A stretch of DNA of 64,000 nucleotides from Porcisia hertigi (lineage: Eukaryota > Euglenozoa > Kinetoplastea > Trypanosomatida > Trypanosomatidae). The stretch covers positions 3,755,501-3,819,500 of the forward strand of contig NC_090595.1 of assembly GCF_017918235.1 (NCBI RefSeq). Direction: 5' to 3'. This document shows positions 48,811-59,029 of this stretch, piece after piece; the stretch's first letter is position 1; the number at the start of each line of letters is the position of its first letter. A program made the translations under genes and the position numbers. A model generated the notes under the pieces. That model was not told the origin of the DNA. It saw only the letters and a program-made list of their open reading frames with translations, and made no database searches.

Positions 48811-50424
48811 TTAGTCTGCGTCCCGTGCTTGGTCTGGGCGGTTCTTAGGGCCGCCAGCCTTCTTCGCCATGATAATCTGGTTCACAGACAGCACCGTAGT
48901 CACAGAGTCGGTAGCCAGCCTAATTGCCCAGGACTTGATCATGTGAGGCTCAACGATACCCGCCTCCATCGCATCCAACGTGGTGCCGTCGGCCACATTG
49001 ACACCCTGGTACTTCTTGCCGGCGTTATGGTCAGCCTCCAGCTGCGTGACCATATCGGTGCCGTTGAAACCACTAACCTCCCCCAGCGTACGAGCCACCA
49101 CCTCAAAACTCGATGCAAACTTCCGCAAAGCGTACTGGTCAAGACCAGGGTTCGCTTCGGCATAAAGGGTGAGTTCTTTCTGGAGCTCCATTTCCACCGC
49201 GCCGGCACCTGCCACGAGACGTTTATCCTTCGTCAATGCCTTGAATACGTTCACGCCATCGTCGATTGCGCGCTCTACATCATCTAGGATGTTCTGCGTG
49301 GCACCGCGCACCACAATTGTGGATAGCTTCGAGTCGTCCTTGTCTTGGACAAACGCTGTTACGTTTTTGCCACCAATGTCCAGGACATCAACCGAGTCGC
49401 ACGACCCCATGTCCTCCATAGATGGAGCGTCTAGGCGGGTCATCACGCGAGCGTCGACAGCCGCGCAGAGACGACGAAGCTCAAACTTGGAAGGCACGCG
49501 CACCGCCATCATGCCGAGACGGTTAATGAAATGCAGCGCCAAATCGCCAAAGGTGGAGTTGGAAACGATCAGGTTGGCACCAGACTTTCGAATGTTGGAA
49601 ATGATTTCGTGCATAATCTCCTCCTCCTTGCGGGAATACTGGATGAGGTCCTCAGCGTTCTCGATAAGCGCCGTTCCCTTTGTCTCCAACGACGGCACGT
49701 CCACAGCGCAGCTGTACACAGCCACTTTAGCGTTCTTCAGGTGAGTCAGATTGCTTTCAGTGTTGCGGCCAATCACGAATCCACGCACAAGCTTGCTGGA
49801 TAAGATCGACTCACCGTCCAGTTTTACGACGCGCACGTTGTCCACGTTGAAGGAGCGAACGTTAGACGGGCACACGTTGATGCAAGCATCTGCTACAAGA
49901 TTCGCGAGGAAGTCCTCGTAACCGTACTGCTTCGACGCAATCGATGTACGAATCGCGTCAATAACCTGCTCCTTGCGAAGGCAGTCATCAGCAGTCCTGC
50001 ACACCATCGCGTCTAGCAGCTGGAGGGCTTTGTTGCCGGCTTTTTTGTAGCCCTCGACAATCTCGCTCGGGTGCAGTCCCATGCGCAACAGCGACTCCGC
50101 CTGTGAAAGCAGCTCGCCAGAAAGCGTCACCACAAAGTTGGTTCCATCTCCGACCTCCTCTTGCATAGCATTGGAAGCCTGGACCAGCAGTTTCGCCGCA
50201 GGGTGCTCCACCTCAAGCTCGCGCAGTATAGTGGCTGCGTCGTGGGTGACGAACAGCTTGTTGAGATGGTTGATTACCATCTTGCACAGTCCGTTCGGGC
50301 CCATCGAGCTGCGTGTGATCTTCGAGAGCTGGCGACATGCCTCAATGTTCTTCAACACCGGTTCATCCACAAATGTCGAGCCATCCTTCAACATGCTCTG
50401 TGGGCCACTCTGCATAAAGGACAT
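48811..50424 (-). CDS. CCT8: Chaperonin CCT/TRiC subunit theta
   Basis: This 537-residue group II chaperonin subunit is one of eight in the cytosolic TRiC ring that folds actin and tubulin. Hallmarks are the N-terminal SSMGPNGLCKMVIN, GDGTNFVVTLSGELL (ATP-binding GDGT), ADGTTLDAMEAGIVEP near the C-terminus and the LSVNQIIMAKKAGGPKNR tail. The family phrase in the ATP site is LVGAGAVEMEL-like (VAGAGAVEMELQKEL), as in other CCTs. The theta assignment comes from overall similarity: the MLKDGSTFVDEPVLKNIEACRQL start and the NFVVTLSGELLSQAE region are theta-like. Start is ATG and length is normal. Confidence 0.95.
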   Translation of the reverse strand: MSFMQSGPQSMLKDGSTFVDEPVLKNIEACRQLSKITRSSMGPNGLCKMVINHLNKLFVTHDAATILRELEVEHPAAKLLVQASNAMQEEVGDGTNFVVTLSGELLSQAESLLRMGLHPSEIVEGYKKAGNKALQLLDAMVCRTADDCLRKEQVIDAIRTSIASKQYGYEDFLANLVADACINVCPSNVRSFNVDNVRVVKLDGESILSSKLVRGFVIGRNTESNLTHLKNAKVAVYSCAVDVPSLETKGTALIENAEDLIQYSRKEEEIMHEIISNIRKSGANLIVSNSTFGDLALHFINRLGMMAVRVPSKFELRRLCAAVDARVMTRLDAPSMEDMGSCDSVDVLDIGGKNVTAFVQDKDDSKLSTIVVRGATQNILDDVERAIDDGVNVFKALTKDKRLVAGAGAVEMELQKELTLYAEANPGLDQYALRKFASSFEVVARTLGEVSGFNGTDMVTQLEADHNAGKKYQGVNVADGTTLDAMEAGIVEPHMIKSWAIRLATDSVTTVLSVNQIIMAKKAGGPKNRPDQARDAD

Positions 50425-51237
50425 GATTAGGGGAAGCGCTTGTGGGTAGAGAAAATCTGCTTCGGCAGGAAACTCCCGCAGGGATCTTTTTGTTTTATCG
50501 TGGTGAAAGTAGTAGTGAGAAGTTTTTGTATGCGTGCGGCAACAGTACCACCTACAGCAACACGTCGGGCAACAAGAACAGGCGATGATTCTCCTTCACC
50601 GAGAAGGCATCCAATTTCACGAAAACAAAGGAAGAGAAAGAAATGCGAAATAGGATTGTGGAGCAGACCTTTTGGTAATTTCTTCTGCGCCAGCGTGTTG
50701 GTGTGACTAGGCTACGAAAGAGGAGGAGGAAAAGATAGCCATATTCTGCACTCAGTCGAGGGAAAGGCTACCGGTACTTGTGGCGAAGGTCACAACCTAC
50801 CAACTCTGTCGCTGAAGCGTAGAGCACTGGCTAGTTAAACCCAGCACCTCTTGGTGACGCCACTGCCGTTTCGACGCCTCACGCTGGCTGTAAAACAGAG
50901 TGGGAAGCAAAAAAAAATGAAAACCAACAAAATAGGGCATTTCTTCATGACAGTTATAAAACGGCAATTAAGCGAACACCATCAGAGCTGTATTAAGAAC
51001 CAATTAGCTAGTTTAACGCCATAACAAATCCCGCCTCTTCTCCCTCCCTCGTATCTGCACTACGGTGCACGGTGAGCGTAGTGGGAAATGGCGTGGCAAT
51101 GAGCTGCGTCGCGCATCCCTGCCGAGTGGTAGACGACAGAGGTGCAACTTTGGTGAAACCTTCGCCGCATCGTCAAACAACACAACACAACAGCGAGCGT
51201 GAGCTCTCCTGCCCATCATGCACACCTGTTCACGAAA
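50425..51237. other. Intergenic, L1-domain protein to CCT8
   Basis: Non-coding: 5' UTR of CCT8 and 3' UTR of the L1-domain gene. No conspicuous repeats beyond short A runs near 50910. Confidence 0.75.
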
Positions 51238-52044
51238 TCACACCTCCACTTTGCTACGCTTCCTGGGAAGCTCTGCAGACCCAGGCGTTGGCTGAAACTG
51301 GAAAACGTGTCCGAAAATTGGCAAGCCTACGCGCTTGCTGTTTGTGCCTGTGGCCGCGACACGGATATGGAGAATGTTTTTTAGTGGCGCGGCGTCGGGG
51401 TGCTTCACAAATTTATCCAAGAAGGCTACGATGTTCTCGACAATCTCGTGGTTCTTGAGACCGGTATGGCCGACACGACACGTGACTTGGTTATCGCCAC
51501 GGCGCGTCACCACGACAGTGTGGACAGCCTTTCGCAGCTTGTCGGTGAACTTCCCCTTACTGTTTACCCAAATGGGAACCTTTCGGTGTTCGAGAAACTC
51601 TCCTGTCAGCTGCCGTGGGTACGTTGTGAGTCCGTACACGATGAAGTGGTCGTAGCTCTTGGCAAAGGCACGTACCGCCACAGGGTCTGCAACCTTAGCG
51701 GTGAGCTTCCTACTATCGATAACACGCCTCACACGCTTAGCAACCATCTCACCCTCCTCGCTTAAAGCGAGGACTAAGTCCTTGTACTTGCGCTGCGGCG
51801 GTGGGGTGATCAAGCACAGAGTGCCACTGAGAGTCTCGTGCGGCACCACAAAGTAAAGCGGAACGCGATGCGCTGGGGGCGCAGCCAGGAAGGAGATCTG
51901 GACGTCGATAGGCACGCTGCTGCTCTCTCGGACCGGCGCAAAAAGATCATTGATGGTATTGCTTGATGTCTGCGCAGCGCTTTCTGAGGTGATGAAGGAG
52001 ACAAGCGCGTTCACGGCTTCCTCTGTCCGGACGAGGAAACTCAT
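51238..52044 (-). CDS. Ribosomal protein L1-domain protein (Utp30/RSL1D1-like)
   Basis: The 268-residue protein has a uL1-type domain. The characteristic segments are PIDVQISFLAAPPAHRVPLYFVVPHETL, DLVLALSEEGEM, FIVYGLTTYPRQLTGEFLEHRKVPI and a later TCRVGHTGLKNHEIVENIVAFLDKF, which is the L1 signature for RNA binding (V..G.....I..N). Such proteins act in nucleolar ribosome biogenesis (Utp30, Cic1, RSL1D1). The tail PRKRSKVEV is basic and may direct it to the nucleus. The frame begins at a TTG three codons upstream; the first ATG is 52044. The cytosolic ribosomal protein uL1 itself is shorter and more basic. Confidence 0.85.
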   Translation of the reverse strand: MSFLVRTEEAVNALVSFITSESAAQTSSNTINDLFAPVRESSSVPIDVQISFLAAPPAHRVPLYFVVPHETLSGTLCLITPPPQRKYKDLVLALSEEGEMVAKRVRRVIDSRKLTAKVADPVAVRAFAKSYDHFIVYGLTTYPRQLTGEFLEHRKVPIWVNSKGKFTDKLRKAVHTVVVTRRGDNQVTCRVGHTGLKNHEIVENIVAFLDKFVKHPDAAPLKNILHIRVAATGTNSKRVGLPIFGHVFQFQPTPGSAELPRKRSKVEV

Positions 52045-52806
52045 CCTGTTCAACTACAGTCGCACACCTGCCAACGCCGAAGCAGAGATACAACACAAAG
52101 TGAGCAAGGTAAATTTTCGGAGGTATACGAAGTGGGTCGACTTCTCAAAGGCGAACCGGTCCGTGCGCGTGCTACAAGATATATCCGCCCCTCTTCTGAA
52201 AAATGAAAAATTAGCGAAAAACACAAACGGAACATACCAAAGAGGGAGATGAGAGAAAGTCGAGTTTGAAGAGAAGGGGTCCGCTTATGCGACCCAGTAC
52301 CTCAACCTCGGTCAATGAACTAGCATGACAAAGATTGTGCCAGTAACCGGCTCCCCTTCATTTGCCATTTTCACCGCATGTGCAACGCTGCACCGTCCAC
52401 TTCAAGCACAGGTGCCTGCGAGCGTGAAATTAGTGTGGGAAAACACCAGGTATTTGAGTTTCCTGCGCACAAGGTCGCAACGGAAATATATATATGTGTA
52501 CGTACACTATGAGAGAGAGGTTGTGGGAATGGCTATCATCTTCCGATCATACGGGGCCGCGCTGTTTTCGGGCAGTCTGATCAATCATATATCGGGAACA
52601 CAGGCATCGGGAAAGCGCACCTTGGTGCTACCAAAACGCACCCCCCCCCCTTTCCCACAAACAGAAAAAAATATACTTCGACCAAAATTCCATCTCCGAA
52701 AAGATACGCCGAGAGCGTCGGCACCAGCGCAGGGCTGCCACACCATTTTCTTTCCACCCAGTGAGAGGTGGCACGCTGCCCAGGAACGGGAAAGCCCACC
52801 AGCCAC
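52045..52806. other. Intergenic, KREPA2 to L1-domain protein
   Basis: Non-coding. The plus strand has a C10 run at about 52640-52650 within the 3' UTR of the KREPA2 gene. No gene seen. Confidence 0.75.
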
Positions 52807-54693
52807 TCAGTTCAGCTTGGCAATTATTCCGGTTGGGAAAGAGACATACACAACGGCCGAGCAGTACGTTCTCTGAGTTTTCTTATCCGTGACAGGGAAA
52901 ACGCGCAGCGATCCGCATGCGAACACGTGATCGCCGTGCACAAGTGCGTGGCCACCAGCTTTCAAAGAATCAGAGCTACAACGCACGGGGATCACCTCAG
53001 CTTCTTTTTCGGCCGGATCGGGAACCAGAATGGACAAGAATAACGTACCATCACTCGTAGTTTCTGTTTCCAGAATGCGGCCCGCCACGGTGATGTTGCT
53101 CACAGATTGCGCGTACGGTGTCAGCTCAACTTCGGTCCAGGCCGACCTCTGCGACGAGGAGCCGAACGGTGAAGTTGTGGTGAGGTCCACTGGACTGGGA
53201 ATAAACGCCGGTAAGTCCGGAACTTCGTGCTTTTCAACCAGTGGCGCCTTCGGCAGCTCTTTCGCGTGCTTCGCCTTGCTGTGCATTCGCAGACCGTCAT
53301 ACGTCGAGAAGCTCTTTTCACAAATAGTGCACACATGCGTTGGAGCGGGTGTCTCCTCAGCCGGCACGCGTGCGGGAGATACAGAAATGGGTGCAAAAAG
53401 CGCGCCGTCAGAGCCCAAAGCGCCGCTTGCCACTGCGGCCGTGTCCACCGCAGCAAATGGAGAGCTCGCTTGCGGACTCGCGGTGAAGGGACTAGGAACT
53501 GCTGATAGAGGGGATGTAGGTCCCTCTCCAGCATCCGTACCAGCACCGCCAGCACCAGCGAATGGTGACGCAAGTGCCCCATAAGGGGCCGCAGATGTCC
53601 CTCCTATGCCTGGCACGACAGGGGCCGAACCTCCTAATTTCCCGGCCGAGGCAAACGGCGAGTACCTTTGCCCCGAGAAGGGAAAATCCGTCGTGCCCGC
53701 AAATGGGGAGTCATTGGCGCTGGTGGCGAATGGAGAAGAGACCACGGTGTTGACCTTCGTCGATGAATCTTGAGTTGCACAAGGCATGGTCGGCGCTGAA
53801 GCTGGCGAGGCCTGACCAAAAACGGGAAGCTGACCAAACGGTGTTACCGGAGCGGTTTGCTGCCCAACCAACTCCACTCTCGTCGCCGCTCTTGCAACAT
53901 CCTTTGTTGGTTTTCTGTGAAAGGGATTAGGGCACCGAGCGGGGCGCAATGGGCCGAAAGACTCACCAGACGCCATCGCATAAGCGTCACTCATACTGAC
54001 GCTGTAAATGTTTGCATCCTCAACATTTGTCGTGATGGAACTTACTGCGACGGGTGCATGCTGACGGCTCGAGAAAGGGTTCTCACCTTCTGGGTTAACA
54101 GTCCCGTACAACGGCTCGGCGCTGTCAGACGGGCGAGCGGCAAACACGCGCATTACCATACTGCTGTGAACAAATTGATCCCCGATCTGCTTTACTCCTA
54201 TGTCATCCCAGACAGAAAGCATCTTTTCCATGACAGGACCTGGCACCTCGCGTTCAGCCTGGTGGAGCGGCTTTGGGGCGGGCTTCTCACGGCGCGTGGA
54301 GCGCTCATGAGCATCGGACACAAGCGGAGAGACCACGGTCGGGGCTTGCGGAGGCGCATTACGAAGCACACCCACTGGGGTTGGTGGCGCCTGCTCTTCC
54401 CCTTGCCCTGGACCGGCGCCGGCTTCCACTGAGCCCTCACCGCTATGGACTTGTTGAAGGTGCAACTTGGCTGCCATCTCTAAGCGGAACGCCTTCTTGC
54501 ACACACTGCAGTGAAAGCGTCGCTCTGCAGTGGCGCTCTGATGCCGCACAGTTCCCAGGAGGGCAGCACCGAAGGCGTTGCCCCCGGGGTGTACTGGAGC
54601 TAATGCGTACAAAGAGCGAGCCGATACATGGCGCACCCGGCGCAGCGCGCTGCAGCACGCCGCCGCGGTTGAGACGCCAATTCGTCTTTGCAT
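52807..54693 (-). CDS. KREPA2: RNA-editing complex protein KREPA2 (MP63)-like
   Basis: This 628-residue mitochondrial editosome scaffold has the KREPA1-3 layout of two C2H2 fingers and a C-terminal OB fold. Finger 1 (FHCSVCKKAFRLEMAAKLHL..VH) uses Cys62, Cys65, His78 and His83. Finger 2 (HVCTICEKSFSTYDGLRMH...H) uses Cys455, Cys458, His471 and His476. The OB fold is about 520-628, with VSNITVAGRILETE, VFACGSLRVFPVTDKKT and YCSAVVYVSFP. Between the fingers lies a Pro/Ala/Ser/Phe-rich linker with repeated SPF/PFA motifs. The N-terminus is Arg/Ser-rich, fitting mitochondrial import. KREPA2 organises the U-deletion subcomplex with KREL1 and KREX2. KREPA2 is preferred over KREPA1 by length and remembered synteny. 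The upstream frame has no ATG before 54693. Confidence 0.85.
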   Translation of the reverse strand: MQRRIGVSTAAACCSALRRVRHVSARSLYALAPVHPGGNAFGAALLGTVRHQSATAERRFHCSVCKKAFRLEMAAKLHLQQVHSGEGSVEAGAGPGQGEEQAPPTPVGVLRNAPPQAPTVVSPLVSDAHERSTRREKPAPKPLHQAEREVPGPVMEKMLSVWDDIGVKQIGDQFVHSSMVMRVFAARPSDSAEPLYGTVNPEGENPFSSRQHAPVAVSSITTNVEDANIYSVSMSDAYAMASGESFGPLRPARCPNPFHRKPTKDVARAATRVELVGQQTAPVTPFGQLPVFGQASPASAPTMPCATQDSSTKVNTVVSSPFATSANDSPFAGTTDFPFSGQRYSPFASAGKLGGSAPVVPGIGGTSAAPYGALASPFAGAGGAGTDAGEGPTSPLSAVPSPFTASPQASSPFAAVDTAAVASGALGSDGALFAPISVSPARVPAEETPAPTHVCTICEKSFSTYDGLRMHSKAKHAKELPKAPLVEKHEVPDLPAFIPSPVDLTTTSPFGSSSQRSAWTEVELTPYAQSVSNITVAGRILETETTSDGTLFLSILVPDPAEKEAEVIPVRCSSDSLKAGGHALVHGDHVFACGSLRVFPVTDKKTQRTYCSAVVYVSFPTGIIAKLN

Positions 54694-55145
54694 TCTCGTC
54701 GCCGATGGCGTAGAAGAGATGCCCGAAAAAATAAAAAGAATGATCGGCGTTAAGAGCAGCACCTGCGATGGATGTCCGCCGCCCCGGGGGTGTGATCTTT
54801 AAAACACAATAAAATGATAGGGAGGAGAAAGACGTGAAGGCTGAGAAACAAAGAATACGCGGTGATCCTGAAAATGGGAAATGACACATGAAAGTGAGAC
54901 GACACATGCAGAACCAGACGTCGTCTCCTCAGGTCAGTGCCGCACTCGGCGCCGAAAATACCGCGCTGGTATAGGCGAAAAAAAGAAAGTGAGGGGTGCA
55001 ACGGTTAGCGTGCGGTGGAACACGAAATGATTCCAGTTCGGTCTTTTTTTTTCCCGACGCTTTTTCATCGACGGTGAAAGGGCACGTTAATCACCAGAAA
55101 GCAGAAGCAGGAGTGCACTCCGACAAGAAGAGCGGCGGCAGGATG
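54694..55145. other. Intergenic, OB-fold protein to KREPA2
   Basis: Short non-coding gap of about 450 bases. It carries A-rich and GA-rich plus-strand runs (about 54725-54740 and 54815-54840) that serve as candidate acceptor tracts for KREPA2. Confidence 0.75.
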
Positions 55146-55553
55146 TTAAACTAGTCGAGCAACCGATACAATCGAGCCTAGTGAGTCCGTTACCAGCAGC
55201 TCGGTGGTTGTGAAGTAAGTGCCATGGACTGGTATATATCTTGGTTTGTGTATCAGCTTCGATACAACGTGTACGAGCTCCCCCTCCCTCAAATTTGCAA
55301 AGCAGTATCCTGCCATGGCTGCCCCTCGGCACCGCAGGTAAAAAACCTGTTGCGACGCAAGTGTCCGCGGTATCAGGGGCCACTGTGCAGGACTGCCGCA
55401 CTCCGTCAAAAGCAGGTTGCACGACCACTCTGGTTCTCCTTGGATCACACCGCGACTAGGGTTTCGAATAACGCCGACGCAGGCATGAATAGACAGCCCC
55501 CCTATCAACGAACGCGCCATACCACTCTGTAGCAGTAACTTTGTGGAGCGCAT
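55146..55553 (-). CDS. Small OB-fold (SSB-like) protein, probably mitochondrial
   Basis: The 135-residue product starts at ATG with MRSTKLLLQSGMARSL, a short basic and hydrophobic lead that suits mitochondrial import. The rest shows the alternating strand pattern of an SSB-type OB fold: SIHACVGVIRNPSRG, WSCNLLLTE, VFYLRCRGAAMAGYCFANLREGELVHVV and TTTELLVTDSLGSIVSVA. This is comparable to KREPA6, RIM1 and bacterial SSB. I cannot match it to a named protein. It sits immediately upstream of KREPA2 in the transcription order, though neighbours in trypanosomatids need not share function. Roles in kDNA maintenance or RNA editing are possibilities only. Confidence 0.65.
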   Translation of the reverse strand: MRSTKLLLQSGMARSLIGGLSIHACVGVIRNPSRGVIQGEPEWSCNLLLTECGSPAQWPLIPRTLASQQVFYLRCRGAAMAGYCFANLREGELVHVVSKLIHKPRYIPVHGTYFTTTELLVTDSLGSIVSVARLV

Positions 55554-56369
55554 AACTTGAGCGCTCTAGCCCCACAGCTTCCGAATTCACGTTATACGGT
55601 CGCAACTAAGCGCGGCGTGCATGAAAAAAAAAGGAAAACAGGGCAAGAGAGGCTGGAAAGGGTGAAAACGGCATTGCGAGAACGGCGAGAGAAAAAAAGG
55701 AGGCCATAAAGAGGAAGCCGCACTAATGTCCTCCAGACAGCCTATCGACCCATTGCAGTTGTAAATAGCAAATGCTCCAGGGAGGGGGGGGGCTGATCCC
55801 GCGCTCCGTAGAAATCACATTGAGAGCCGAAACCCTCTCGTTTAGTAAGGGGAGACGTGCAAAAGCAACGACTCCCATATACGCTGTGGAACACAACGAC
55901 ACTCTAGGTGCCGCTTCTACGTGCCTAGTAGTAGATACCCTTTAATTTGTGTGTTTTGCCTTATCGTGTTCGCACTACTGAAAAGCCCAAGTAAATCATA
56001 AGTGCTGAAATGAACAAAAAAAAAGAGGTTTAGTAGCACAGTAACGCTGCTCTGAATGGTGTACCCATTTGCCGATGCTTTTCTCGTTATTGCGTCGATC
56101 AAGAGCTAAGTGAAAAACCAATCCTTCTAAACTCCCGTCGTACCCTCCAGTGGATGACACTACAAAACAATGCCCAGAAAACTTCGCCGCTACAATGAGT
56201 TTATACTTGTTCGCGAAGAAAAGTGATCAAAGGGGGAAAATGGATGAGGATCTCAAGCGCCTTCTTTGCACTCATCAAATACATGAAAAAAAGAAAAAAA
56301 TCAAACGTAGAAGACAAGAAAACAATCACCGTCGTGAAGTGAGAGCTTCAGACTTCACAAACATCGTGC
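55554..56369. other. Intergenic, PDI to OB-fold protein
   Basis: Non-coding: mainly the 3' UTR of the PDI gene. A G9 run at about 55783-55791 and A runs near 55625, 56020 and 56290 are seen. No gene. Confidence 0.75.
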
Positions 56370-57803
56370 CTACAGGTCGCCCTCGTTGTCGGCGTTCGCA
56401 GATTCGCCGGAAGGCGCTGCGGAGACAATCATGTGCGACTTCACGAAAGCCGCGATGTCGTCCGCAGTGCGGCCTCCCCCGTAAACCATCGGCGGCTTAC
56501 CAGCTGGAATAAAAAAGAGCGTGGGGTACCCAGAGACCTCGAACTTTGTGCGATCAAAGTCGTTCGCTGTGGCGTCAATCTTCGCGATGACGACGTCCTC
56601 GGCCTCCAAGTTCTTAGCCATTTTTTCATATTCTGGGTGCAGCGACTTGCAGTGCCCGCACCACGGCGCGTAGAAAAACAACAACACGTTCCGGGTGCCG
56701 TCGGTGTACTTCTCGAGCGTCTCACCAACAACCGTAGTGAGGCCGTCCACTGTCTCTTTGTCCGGAATGGGCTCAGACATCATGGACTGCTTCGTCTCAC
56801 CCTTGATGTACTTCTCCACGAAATCAGCGACGGACTCAGGGGTGACAGGAATGTCGAGGGGCATCACATGATGCTTCCGATCGCGGTCGATCACAAACAC
56901 TGGGAACGGCGTACCCTTAGGAACAGCCAACTGCTGTGAGACTTCACGGAACTGATCGCCGTCGATTCTCGTCAGCAGCACCTGAGAGCGATACTTCTGC
57001 GCCACTGCCACAAGAGACTCCTTCAGAGTTGCATCCGTATTCTTGTCCATAAACACCCAGCCAAGAGGGATCTCAGCGTTCATCTTCATGTACTTCTGGA
57101 AGCTCGCAGCGTTCAGCTCCCCGAAAAACGCGATTGAGGCTTTTGTGAGAAAGTTCGTCAGTGTATCAGCCGTAATTGGAGTGGCACCAGTGTACGTCTC
57201 GCGTTCCGATCCATTGCGGTACACCGTGACAGATTCCATAGCATCCGCTGGAGATATGTCAGCGTCCTTCACGAGCACAAACTTCATTTCAGTGCGGAAA
57301 GCGTCGCCAACTTGCGTAATCAGTGACGCGATCTCCGAACTGTCACTCGCTGTCTTCACCACGCACACGGGAAGGCTCTCCTTCTTGAGCTCTTCGAGCT
57401 CCGCACTCTTCTGGACTTCCACCACCAAAGGACCAGACAGTGCCTTCATGAATGACGTGATGCCGTCAGCAGTGCGAGGCCCACTGTAGTCCATTATCTT
57501 CTTGCCGTTGCGGAAGATGAACAGCGTGGGGAAACCCTTGATTTCGTACTTCCGAGCAAGTTCCTCTTCCTTGGTGCAATCGACCTCCGCCAGCGTCGCG
57601 ACTCCGGTCAGCATCTCAGCCGCCTTCTCGAACTCCGGGGCCAGTGTCTTACAATGGCCGCACCACGGTGCGTAAAACTTCATCAGCGTAAGATCACCGC
57701 TGACAACCTTGTCAAAGTCGTCTTTAGTAGCCACCTGCACCTCTGCAGATACACCGCAAAAAAGAAGGGCGCACAGGGCGACGGCAAGGCATAAGTACTT
57801 CAT
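56370..57803 (-). CDS. PDI: Protein disulfide isomerase (two thioredoxin active sites)
   Basis: This 477-residue ER-lumen oxidoreductase forms and rearranges disulfides. A signal peptide covers about residues 1-20 (MKYLCLAVALCALLFCGVSA). Domain order is a-b-b'-a'. The first active site is APWCGHCK with CGHC at 48-51, the second CGHC at 382-385. The b and b' domains hold no Cys pair. The C-terminus is EGDL, a KDEL-type retention signal of the form seen in trypanosomatid ER proteins. The family cis-Pro positions are present (GFPTLF and GYPTLF). Start is ATG, with A-rich sequence immediately before it. It corresponds to the abundant PDI (PDI2/BS2 type) of trypanosomatids. Confidence 0.95.
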   Translation of the reverse strand: MKYLCLAVALCALLFCGVSAEVQVATKDDFDKVVSGDLTLMKFYAPWCGHCKTLAPEFEKAAEMLTGVATLAEVDCTKEEELARKYEIKGFPTLFIFRNGKKIMDYSGPRTADGITSFMKALSGPLVVEVQKSAELEELKKESLPVCVVKTASDSSEIASLITQVGDAFRTEMKFVLVKDADISPADAMESVTVYRNGSERETYTGATPITADTLTNFLTKASIAFFGELNAASFQKYMKMNAEIPLGWVFMDKNTDATLKESLVAVAQKYRSQVLLTRIDGDQFREVSQQLAVPKGTPFPVFVIDRDRKHHVMPLDIPVTPESVADFVEKYIKGETKQSMMSEPIPDKETVDGLTTVVGETLEKYTDGTRNVLLFFYAPWCGHCKSLHPEYEKMAKNLEAEDVVIAKIDATANDFDRTKFEVSGYPTLFFIPAGKPPMVYGGGRTADDIAAFVKSHMIVSAAPSGESANADNEGDL

Positions 57804-59029
57804 TTTTTTTCTCCTGAAGCAAAGTACAATTAAAACAAAATCTAGACCTACAAAGCACAGCTACGTGGATAAAAATAAGTGGGAGTAATATCAACTCTTT
57901 GCAGCCGCGTACAGCAAACATCAGGGTGCCAAAACCACACGTGCACGTCCGCAAGCGCATCGAAAACGAAGAAATGGAGAGAGGAGAAAACGGGAAGAAT
58001 GGACAAAGAAGCGCAGTTGGGAATCGTTGTCGGGTTTGAAAAACAGGCAGCAGCATTGCGTACGCTCATCTTTTACTCCACAACAACATGCTGTGGAACC
58101 GTCAAAGAAGCACTTTAGCCCTCCTGACAGTGTACTTCCGACAAGGTCGACCTCATCATAAGTCCCACAGAACCCAGACGAATCTCCTTACGCCTCAACC
58201 AAGGAGATTAAAGCGACTGATAGGGAGGAAAAAAAATGGTGATGGGCCACGGATTAAAACTCACGCACATTGGGGAAGTCACACAACACATTGAGCGCTG
58301 AGTAGCGACTCTACCTTGAGAGAAGCGTGGGCAACCAGAACACATAAAAAAAGAGCGGGAGATAAATCTACTTCTATCAGGTAGTTTAAGTTTTTTTTTT
58401 ATTATCCTTTATCGATACTCTTGTCGCCTTCAGGGGAGGCAACCTTAAAGGGGGTGAGGAGAGAAACCTGCGATTTCCTAATCATTGTGCATTGAGTACA
58501 GCGGGTGCTTAGATGAATACAAACAGCACGGAAGAAAAATGATGGCAATATTTTTTTGGTCTAGAAGCGGTCATCGGCTGCCCTTTTATGACATGAAACG
58601 TGATGTTCGTTCGCACCTACAATCTGTTTATTTTTGATTTCTTTCTCGCCTGAACCTTCAAACAACTCTGTTCGAACTAGGTACAAAACAGTACCTCCTA
58701 TATAGCGCATTAACCCGATTTCGTTGGTCAGCAAGAAGAGTCCGAGTAGAAAAGGGACAAGGGTGAAACGTAAAAAAGACGATGTACTCTGCGTCACTGA
58801 GTATATCGTCGCTCTTTACAGCAGAATAAAATGAGGAAAAGGAAATAGAACGCGTTTATGGATGGGCATGCTCTTCATTTCGGTCTCCCCTTCACCCATA
58901 TCGGCATTTGACCCATTACGAAAACTACACCAGTTTCTTTTTTTCTTGCTCCAACGACGTGAGCACTCGCTAGAAAACAACCGGCGGAACCGTGCGCATT
59001 TCGATAGTCACTCGAGCTCAAAACCGAAT
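57804..59029. other. Intergenic, desaturase to PDI
   Basis: Non-coding, 1.2 kb. T-rich runs (58390-58400, 58551-58557) and A-rich runs occur in the 3' UTR of the desaturase gene. A hydrophobic frame at 58561-58797 lacks an ATG before its membrane-like segment and is discussed separately. Confidence 0.7.
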
